A DNA stretch of 36,705 bases from Sphingopyxis sp. (GTDB taxonomy: Bacteria; Pseudomonadota; Alphaproteobacteria; Sphingomonadales; Sphingomonadaceae). The notes under the pieces are model-generated. The model did no database searches, was not told where the DNA came from, and saw only the letters and a list, made by a program, of their open reading frames with translations. This document shows positions 31,478 to 36,705 of this stretch, piece after piece (position 1 is the first letter of the stretch; each line of letters starts with the position of its first letter). A program made the translations under genes and the position numbers. The stretch spans positions 1 through 36,705 of the forward strand of contig NZ_JAEMQX010000031.1 in assembly GCF_016463645.1 (NCBI RefSeq), given 5' to 3'.

Positions 31478-31566
31478 GCCGTTCCCGCGAAAGCGGGGAC
31501 TGGGGGGCGCCGGCCGACGAACGCTCCGGACCCCGCTGTCGCGGGCTGACGAAAATGGGGAACGGC
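31478..31566. repeat. 89-bp composite palindromic repeat element
   Basis: Outer 9-bp perfect inverted repeats GCCGTTCCC (31478-31486) and GGGAACGGC (31558-31566) enclose two small hairpins with the same stem: CCCGC-GAAA-GCGGG (31484-31497) and CCCGC-TGTC-GCGGG (31532-31545). It resembles REP/BIME-type extragenic repeats. It lies between the rpsU terminator and the nitronate monooxygenase stop. Confidence 0.7.
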
Positions 31567-31612
31567 AGCGTACCGCCCCTGGCGATCATTGCCGAAAGGT
31601 TTGCGGCAGGCG

Positions 31613-32584
31613 TTAAAGCCGCACCTTGGCTTCGAACTCGCGGCGCGCGGCCAGATATTGCGCTTCGAGTTCGGCGACATATTCGGCGACCGGGCGCACC
31701 GCGGTGACGGGGCCGATGCCCTGGCCCGATCCCCATATGTCCTTCCACGCCTTGGCCTTGGTGTTGCCGCCCGAACCGAAGTTCATCGTTTTCAGGTCGC
31801 CTTCGGGAAGATTGTCGGGGTCCATGCCCGCGGCGACGATCGACTGGCGCAGATAATTGCCGTGCACGCCGGTGAAGAGGTTCGAATAGACGATGTCGGC
31901 GGCGCGCCCTTCGACGATGCCGTTCTTGTACTCCTCCTCGGCATTGGCCTCGGCGGTCGCGATGAATGCGCTGCCGATATAGGCGAGATCGGCTCCGCAC
32001 GCCTGCGCGGCGAGGATCGAGCGGCCGTGGCCGATCGCCCCCGACAGCGCGACGGGGCCGTCGAACCATTCGCGAATTTCCTGCACCAGCGCGAAGGGGG
32101 ACTGCCGGCCGGCGTGGCCACCGGCGCCCGCGGCGACGGGGATCAGTCCGTCGGCACCCTTTTCGACCGCCTTGCGTGCGAAGCGGTCGTCGATCACGTC
32201 GTGGAGTGTGATGCCGCCCCAGCTGTGGACGGCCTGGTTGAGTTCCTCGCGAGCACCCAATGAGGTGATCGTGATCGGAACCTTCCACTTGGCGCAGGTG
32301 GCGATGTCCTGTTCGAGCCGATCATTCGATTTGTGGACGATCTGGTTGACCGCGTAAGGCGCCGAAAGGCGGTCGGGATTGTCGCGGTCCCACGCAGCAA
32401 GCTCCTCGGTGATCCGGTGCAGCCATTCGTCGAGCAGCGACTGCGGGCGGGCGTTGAGTGCGGGGAAGCTGCCTACGATGCCGGCCTTGCACTGCGCAAT
32501 GACCAGATCGGGTCCCGATACGATGAACAGCGGCGAACCGATGACGGGCAGGCGCAGGCGATCGAAAATCGGGGGAAGGGCCAT
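31613..32584 (-). CDS. Nitronate monooxygenase family flavoprotein
   Basis: A 323-residue FMN-dependent TIM-barrel enzyme of the 2-nitropropane dioxygenase family, which oxidises nitronates such as propionate 3-nitronate; some relatives act as enoyl reductases. Family marks are LRLPVIGSPLFIVSGPDLVIAQCKAGIVGSFP (parts), ITSLGAREELNQAVHSWGG, IPVAAGAGGHAGRQSPF (the phosphate/flavin loop) and LSGAIGHGRSILAAQACGADLAYIGSAF (parts). ATG at 32584 is 9 bases after GGAG; an ATG at 32590 also fits the frame but too close to it. It diverges from an AraC-type regulator across 164 bases, so that protein may control it. Confidence 0.93.
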   Translation of the reverse strand: MALPPIFDRLRLPVIGSPLFIVSGPDLVIAQCKAGIVGSFPALNARPQSLLDEWLHRITEELAAWDRDNPDRLSAPYAVNQIVHKSNDRLEQDIATCAKWKVPITITSLGAREELNQAVHSWGGITLHDVIDDRFARKAVEKGADGLIPVAAGAGGHAGRQSPFALVQEIREWFDGPVALSGAIGHGRSILAAQACGADLAYIGSAFIATAEANAEEEYKNGIVEGRAADIVYSNLFTGVHGNYLRQSIVAAGMDPDNLPEGDLKTMNFGSGGNTKAKAWKDIWGSGQGIGPVTAVRPVAEYVAELEAQYLAARREFEAKVRL

Positions 32585-32748
32585 AATCATACACTCCGGT
32601 AGCGGTTTGAAACTGACCTTAACGTAAACGGAAGGTTGCGCAAGGCCTGCCGAGAGGGACCGTCACCGCGCGCGCCGTCCGTCGATGTCCGAGGGAGGTT
32701 GGTCCGGCAACGATTGCCATGGGCGACGGCGCCCGGCAGGGTGCGGTC

Positions 32749-33423
32749 ATGCAGTTGTTCAGGCCCAGCCTTTTGCCCGCCGCGGCGGACATCGCGCGTC
32801 ATCACCACCGCGAGCCCTATGCGACGGTCGTGCTGGCCGGGGGCTATGAGGAAGCCGGTGATGCCGGCCGGATCGCGGCGCAGCAGGGTGAGGTGCTGCT
32901 TCATGGCCCCTTTTCGGCGCATCGCGACCGGATTTCGGCGAAGCGGACGCTGGTGCTAGACCTGCCGCTTCCGTTCGACGGGCGCGATTGGCCGGCGAGG
33001 GCGCGGATCGCCGACCCCGACCGGATCGTCCGGCTGGCCGAGTGCGATCCACGCGCGGCGGTCGCCGTGCTGCTTGACGGCCTCGCGCCGGCGCCGGCGG
33101 ATGAGGCCGGTGACGTGCCCGACCAGTTGTCGACGGCGCTGCGGACATCGGCGGCGACGCGGATCGGAGAATGGGCGGCGGCGCGAGAGCGGTCGCGCGA
33201 ACATGTCTCACGCAGTTTCGAGAAACTTTATGGGGTTTCGCCCGCCGCCTATCGCGCCGATTGCCAGGCGAAGCGGACCTGGCGGATGATCGTCGCGGGC
33301 GGCGACAGCCTTGCCGGGATCGCGGTCGAGGCGGGCTACGCCGATCAGGCGCATATGACGCGGTCGGTCACGCGATTGACCGGAATGTCGCCGCGGCGAT
33401 GGCGGGAATATGTGCCTGGCTGA
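32749..33423 (+). CDS. AraC family transcriptional regulator
   Basis: A 224-residue regulator. The N-terminal half looks like a reduced cupin (HHHREPYATVVLAGGYEEAGD, then GEVLLHGPFSAHRD). The C-terminal third is an AraC/XylS double helix-turn-helix: RIGEWAAARERSREHVSRSFEKLYGVSPAAYR (parts), then LAGIAVEAGYADQAHMTRSVTRLTGMSPRRWR (parts). ATG at 32749 has AGGG 7 bases upstream; the in-frame ATG at 32719 lacks one. Its divergent neighbour is the nitronate monooxygenase gene, the obvious candidate target. Inducer unknown. Confidence 0.9.
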   Translation: MQLFRPSLLPAAADIARHHHREPYATVVLAGGYEEAGDAGRIAAQQGEVLLHGPFSAHRDRISAKRTLVLDLPLPFDGRDWPARARIADPDRIVRLAECDPRAAVAVLLDGLAPAPADEAGDVPDQLSTALRTSAATRIGEWAAARERSREHVSRSFEKLYGVSPAAYRADCQAKRTWRMIVAGGDSLAGIAVEAGYADQAHMTRSVTRLTGMSPRRWREYVPG

Positions 33424-33462
33424 GCCAACGGGCCCCACGGGTGGGAAACGGATGTCCTTGAT

Positions 33463-33569
33463 CCTCCCCATTGACTTGCAATGGCGGTGATGGAGGGGCT
33501 CCAACACTGCTTCATCGCCTCCGTCAGCCCTTCGGGCTGCCATCTCCCCATCGCAAATCGATAGGGAGG
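33463..33569. repeat. Chain of three intergenic hairpins (REP-like)
   Basis: CCATTG-ACTTG-CAATGG (33468-33484), CAGCCC-TTC-GGGCTG (33525-33539), and CTCCCCATCG-CAAAT-CGATAGGGAG (33544-33568, one mismatch). TCCTCCCCAT near the left end and ATAGGGAGG at the right are near-complementary. It follows the AraC gene and precedes the CPBP protease. Probably an extragenic palindromic repeat unit, part of which may end araC transcription. Confidence 0.55.
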
Positions 33570-33652
33570 CGCTCGGGGATCGGTCGAAAAGCGGTCTTCG
33601 CGCATCACATTCGTTCAAGAAGCGCCGGGCGTTTCCTGCATAAACCGGGCGC

Positions 33653-34429
33653 ATGACAAGTCTCTCTCCCGCTTCGCCGCGCCCTTTTGTGGCGCTTTCC
33701 GGTTTCCGCTTTCGGCTGTGGCCGATCCTGCTCGCCGCTGTGCTGATGCAGGTCATTCTCGAACTTGGCCGTATTCCGGCGCGCGAAATCTATCGTGCGG
33801 GGGCGCCGCTGTGGGATGGCTATGTGTCGGTGTTTCTGCTCCTTGCGATCGCCTTTCAGGCGCTGCTCGGTCTCGCAGCGATCATGGTCATGCGGCGCCT
33901 GCTTCCCGCCGCCGATCCGCATCTGCGCCGGCCGCCGGGGGCAAGCTATGCCGGTATCGCGGCGCTGATCGGCGTCGGCATGGGGCTGGTGATGCTGGTT
34001 GCCGATTACTGGCCCGCGCTCGCTGCGCAAACCGCGCCCGACCTGAGCTATTCGAAAGTGCCGCTCGATTCCGCCGGATATTTGCTGGGGATGATCACGA
34101 CGGGATTGGCGGAGGAGACGATTTTCCGCGGGTTGCTCGTGGGCATGCTCGTGGTGCTTGTGCCGGGGAGGCTGCGGATCGGCGCGCTCGATCTGCCCGT
34201 TGCCGCCTATCTGGTCGCGCTGATGTTCGGGCTCGCGCACTGGAAGTCGTTCACCGTCGATCCATTCTACCAAGCGATGGCGCAGCAGATTTACGCTTTT
34301 GTCTGGGGGCTCGTCTATGTCTGGCTTATGGAGCGGTCGCGCAGCCTTCTCGCGCCGATCATCGCGCACGGGCTGGGCAATTTCACCGAAGTCGGAATCG
34401 TGATCGCGCTGAATGCGCTGTGGGCCTGA
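33653..34429 (+). CDS. CPBP family intramembrane glutamic endopeptidase
   Basis: A 258-residue membrane protease-family protein (Abi/CAAX-protease, Rce1-like fold). All three catalytic motifs are present: EExxxR as EETIFR (154-159), FxxxH as FGLAH (192-196) and HxxxN as HGLGN (239-243). About seven or eight transmembrane helices. Bacterial members have been tied to bacteriocin immunity or protein processing, but most have no known substrate. ATG at 33653, preceded by a hairpin-rich region. It ends at a bidirectional-looking hairpin shared with the convergent membrane protein gene. Confidence 0.93.
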   Translation: MTSLSPASPRPFVALSGFRFRLWPILLAAVLMQVILELGRIPAREIYRAGAPLWDGYVSVFLLLAIAFQALLGLAAIMVMRRLLPAADPHLRRPPGASYAGIAALIGVGMGLVMLVADYWPALAAQTAPDLSYSKVPLDSAGYLLGMITTGLAEETIFRGLLVGMLVVLVPGRLRIGALDLPVAAYLVALMFGLAHWKSFTVDPFYQAMAQQIYAFVWGLVYVWLMERSRSLLAPIIAHGLGNFTEVGIVIALNALWA

Positions 34430-34434
34430 TGCGA

Positions 34435-34460
34435 CAAGGGCGGCCGCGGGGCCGCCCTTG
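34435..34460. terminator. Hairpin between convergent genes
   Basis: CAAGGGCGGCC (34435-34445), GCGG loop, GGCCGCCCTTG (34450-34460): an 11-bp perfect stem between the CPBP stop (34429) and the next minus-strand stop (34476). No T tract on either side, so termination may be partial. Confidence 0.7.
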
Positions 34461-34475
34461 ACTGTTTGGAGCAGG

Positions 34476-34970
34476 TCAGGCTGCGACTGGGCGACGGGTG
34501 GCCCTGACCGCATAATATCCGAAGAGGACTGCGGCGAGGAGGAGCGCGCCTTGCGCGGCAGCAAACGGGGGTTCGGTGCCGTTCGGGGCCAGCGCGTTGA
34601 GTGTGGGCACCTTGAGGAAGGACTGCACGACCAGCACGAAGAGGTTGAGATAGAGCGCGGCGGTGGCGCTGACCGCATAAACGGTGGCGGCGCGGCCGGC
34701 GAGCTTGCGACCGTAATAAGCGGCGAAGGCGAAGACGAGGGTCAGCGTCGAGAGGATGCCGGTGCCCAGCGCCGGGGTGAAAGCGACGATCGGGAAAAGG
34801 AAACCGGTGAGGCTGGTGAGCAATGTCGCCCACAGAAAGATGTTGGTGGTGCGGCGGAGGAGGTGCCCGCGGACGAAGGCGGGGAGGGCAATGAGGCCCG
34901 CACCGATGCCGATCAGGCTGATCGCGACATGGAGTGCGGTGAACTGCGGAATGGTGAGGCCGAGGATCAT
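34476..34970 (-). CDS. Four-helix integral membrane protein, unknown function
   Basis: A 164-residue protein with four predicted transmembrane helices (about residues 9-30, 42-64, 71-88 with 94-118, and 137-155). The loops are short: RGHLLRRTTN, GRKLAGRA and a KVPTLNALAPNGTEPP loop. The C-terminus is basic (RATRRPVAA). No conserved catalytic residues stand out. It follows the alpha/beta hydrolase gene by 57 bases on the same strand and is probably co-transcribed with it. I do not recognise a named family. Confidence 0.82.
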   Translation of the reverse strand: MILGLTIPQFTALHVAISLIGIGAGLIALPAFVRGHLLRRTTNIFLWATLLTSLTGFLFPIVAFTPALGTGILSTLTLVFAFAAYYGRKLAGRAATVYAVSATAALYLNLFVLVVQSFLKVPTLNALAPNGTEPPFAAAQGALLLAAVLFGYYAVRATRRPVAA

Positions 34971-35027
34971 GGTCTTTACTCCCTGTTCGGAAGGGGCGGC
35001 GGGTGTATCGCCGCCCCTTCCGTCCGA

Positions 35028-35855
35028 TCAGCTGTTGATGAAGTCGAGGAGGTCGGCGTTGAAGCGGTCCTGCTCGGTGACGGTGAGGCCGTGGCTGCCG
35101 CCTTCATAGATCTTGAGCACCGCCTGCTTGACGATCTTGACGGTCGAGAGCGCTGCGGCACCGATCGGCACGATCTGGTCGTCGTCGCCGTGGAGGACGA
35201 GCGTGGGCTTGTCGAACTTCTTCAAATCCTCGTTGAAGTCGCTTTCCGAAAAGGCGCGGATGCTGTCGAGCAGACCCTTGAGGCCGCCGTTCATGCCCTG
35301 CCGCACGAATTCGTCACGTACCGCTTCGCTGACCACCGCGCCGTCGCGGTTATAGCCGTAGAAGGGCAGGGTCAGATCCTTGAAGAACTGGGGGCGGTTG
35401 TCGAAGGTACCCTTGCGGATGTCGTCGAAGACGTCGAGCGGCAGGCCGCCGGGGTTGGCTTCGGTCTTGAGCATCAGCGGGGGAACGGCGCCGATCAGCG
35501 CGACCTTGGCGATGCGGGCAGTGCCGTGGCGGCCGATATAGCGGGTGACTTCGCCGCCGCCGGTCGAGTGGCCGACGAGGATGACGTCCTTGAGATCGAG
35601 CTGTTCGACCAGTTCGGCGAGATCGTCGGCATATTGGTCCATATTGTTGTTTTCCCAGACCTGATCCGAGCGGCCATGGCTGCGGCGGTCGTGGGCGATG
35701 GTGCGGAAGCCCTGGTTCGCGAAGAAGACCATCTGGGCGTCCCAGGCGTCGGCGCTGAGCGGCCAGCCGTGCGAGAAGACGATCGGCTGCGCGTCTTTGG
35801 GACCCCAGTTCTTGAAGAAGATATTCGTGCCGTCCTTGGTGGTGATCGTGGTCAT
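35028..35855 (-). CDS. Alpha/beta hydrolase (non-heme chloroperoxidase/arylesterase-like)
   Basis: A 275-residue hydrolase very close in style to bacterial cofactor-free haloperoxidases and arylesterases. N-terminus [17 protein letters not shown], oxyanion region [24 protein letters not shown], nucleophile elbow VGHSTGGG with Ser97, acid in [10 protein letters not shown], and catalytic His in EGGSHGLT complete the triad. No signal peptide. AAAGGAAC precedes the ATG at 35855. A GlxA-type regulator diverges from it across 129 bases and may control it together with the membrane gene downstream. Confidence 0.95.
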   Translation of the reverse strand: MTTITTKDGTNIFFKNWGPKDAQPIVFSHGWPLSADAWDAQMVFFANQGFRTIAHDRRSHGRSDQVWENNNMDQYADDLAELVEQLDLKDVILVGHSTGGGEVTRYIGRHGTARIAKVALIGAVPPLMLKTEANPGGLPLDVFDDIRKGTFDNRPQFFKDLTLPFYGYNRDGAVVSEAVRDEFVRQGMNGGLKGLLDSIRAFSESDFNEDLKKFDKPTLVLHGDDDQIVPIGAAALSTVKIVKQAVLKIYEGGSHGLTVTEQDRFNADLLDFINS

Positions 35856-35984
35856 GATATGGTTCCTTTCGTTTCGAGAAGGGCGGGGTGTCCGTCCCGG
35901 TGAAACAACAGATACGGCGATGCGTGCTTGATCGGGATTGGCGGACGCGACATTATCCGGGCCGATTCCGACAAAGGAGCCGAG

Positions 35985-36705
35985 ATGCCCAAACTGACGG
36001 TGCCCGATGCGGAGCATGTGCCGCTGATCGAGGTCGGGATGATGACCTATCCCGATTGCCAGATGGGCATGGTGCACGGCATCACCGACCTGTTCGATGT
36101 CGCGGGACGCTTTGCGATCGATCACGGCCGGAGTCCGATCCGCGCCAGCCATTGGCGGCTGGAGGAGGGGGGGAGCTTTGCGCGCTGGTACGACAGCCAC
36201 CCCGGAGAGCCCGCGGGCAATTCGCCGACGGTATTGATCGCGCCGGGCAGTCTGCACAAGCTGCTCGAGCCCGGCGAAGTCGAACCCTATGCGCGCTGGT
36301 TGCTCGACCGGCATGCGCAGGGCGCGGTGCTGGCGTCGAATTGCGGCGGGGCGTTTGCGCTGGCGGCGACGGGATTGCTGGCCGGGCGGCCGGCGACGAC
36401 GCACTGGTATTTTGCCGAGGAGTTCAGGGCACGCTTTCCCGACGTGCGGATGGAGGCCGACCGGATGGTCGTCGACGACGGCGATATCGTGACCGCCGGC
36501 GGGTTGATGGCGTGGACCGACCTCGGCTTGCGCATCGTCGAGCGGCTGCTCGGCCCCACGGTGATGATGGAGACCGCGCGCTTTCTGCTCATCGACCCGT
36601 CGGGGCGCGAGCAAAAGAACTACGCGAGCTTTGCGCCCAAGCTCACCCATGGCGACGAGGCGATATTGAAAGTGCAGCATTGGTTGCAGGCGCGCGGGGC
36701 GGGGC
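35985..36705 (+). CDS. GlxA-type (DJ-1/PfpI plus AraC) transcriptional regulator, 3' end cut
   Basis: The first 240 residues of a regulator with an N-terminal DJ-1/PfpI-like class I amidotransferase domain; the reading frame is still open at the window end. It begins [20 protein letters not shown]. The nucleophile-elbow equivalent is [19 protein letters not shown], and [37 protein letters not shown] and [14 protein letters not shown] are standard for GlxA proteins. The expected AraC helix-turn-helix would lie beyond 36705. AAAGGAG is 5 bases before the ATG. It diverges from the alpha/beta hydrolase, a plausible target. Confidence 0.9.
   Translation, partial: MPKLTVPDAEHVPLIEVGMMTYPDCQMGMVHGITDLFDVAGRFAIDHGRSPIRASHWRLEEGGSFARWYDSHPGEPAGNSPTVLIAPGSLHKLLEPGEVEPYARWLLDRHAQGAVLASNCGGAFALAATGLLAGRPATTHWYFAEEFRARFPDVRMEADRMVVDDGDIVTAGGLMAWTDLGLRIVERLLGPTVMMETARFLLIDPSGREQKNYASFAPKLTHGDEAILKVQHWLQARGAG

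Noticed and set aside
35028..36680. A minus-strand frame extending the alpha/beta hydrolase N-terminally by about 275 residues
   Set aside because: The hydrolase has its own ATG and Shine-Dalgarno at 35855, and the extension is antisense to the GlxA-type regulator.
32749..36705. CPBP protease plus regulators as a defence or bacteriocin-immunity island
   Set aside because: CPBP proteins are common housekeeping-type genes; no toxin, peptide precursor, nuclease or mobile element is nearby and base composition matches the surroundings.
1..36705. Insertion sequences, prophage or integrase-bearing island
   Set aside because: No transposase, integrase, tRNA gene, long direct repeats or composition shift was seen anywhere in the window.

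Overview
The window looks like ordinary chromosome from a GC-rich alphaproteobacterium, most likely Sphingomonadales and Sphingopyxis-like (inference). Supporting points are an archaeal-type class I lysyl-tRNA synthetase, the gene order rpmF-plsX-fabH-ihfA-merR, an EcfG-type stress promoter (GGAAC-N16-CGTT) in front of a CsbD-like gene, and frequent TTG/GTG starts with good Shine-Dalgarno sites. I found no tRNA, rRNA, CRISPR array, phage, transposase or integrase.

Layout. 1-5 kb: aroQ (minus), diverging from thiS-thiG-nucleotidyltransferase; a secreted amidohydrolase; csbD with its EcfG promoter and a strong bidirectional terminator; a lipoprotein and a GNAT acetyltransferase. 5-11 kb: a glycine-zipper envelope protein, a small membrane protein, rarD, pyrC, ygfZ, an unrecognised exported protein, a retropepsin-like protease, an MBL hydrolase and a MAPEG protein. 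11.8-14.9 kb: the lipid/translation operon rpmF-plsX-fabH-ihfA-merR. 14.9-18.2 kb: a DinG/XPD-like Fe-S helicase followed by a SixA-type phosphatase. 18.3-19.8 kb: a PilZ protein, diverging from a membrane-anchored LuxR protein and a DUF4199 membrane protein. 20-22.6 kb: lysK-DUF3291-single-domain asparaginase. 22.6-27.7 kb: a fatty acid desaturase, a PAS-GGDEF-EAL-PilZ signalling protein and a secreted amidohydrolase. 28-30.9 kb: a small lipoprotein, an RcnB-family protein with six EF-hand-like repeats, an orphan 2Fe-2S subunit and a class II aldolase. 31-36.7 kb: rpsU, a nitronate monooxygenase and AraC pair, a CPBP protease, a small membrane protein, an alpha/beta hydrolase, and a GlxA-type regulator cut by the window end.

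Themes. Fatty acid and phospholipid start-up (plsX, fabH) is co-transcribed with ribosomal protein L32. Cyclic-di-GMP turnover and sensing appear twice, in the GGDEF-EAL-PilZ protein and the stand-alone PilZ protein. Envelope and stress functions are frequent.

There is no clear new defence or mobile system. The best leads are the calcium-loop-like repeats in the RcnB-family protein, two related intergenic inverted-repeat elements (about 19.9 and 27.85 kb), an 89-bp composite palindrome behind rpsU, and a perfect 16-bp palindrome covering the helicase ribosome-binding site.
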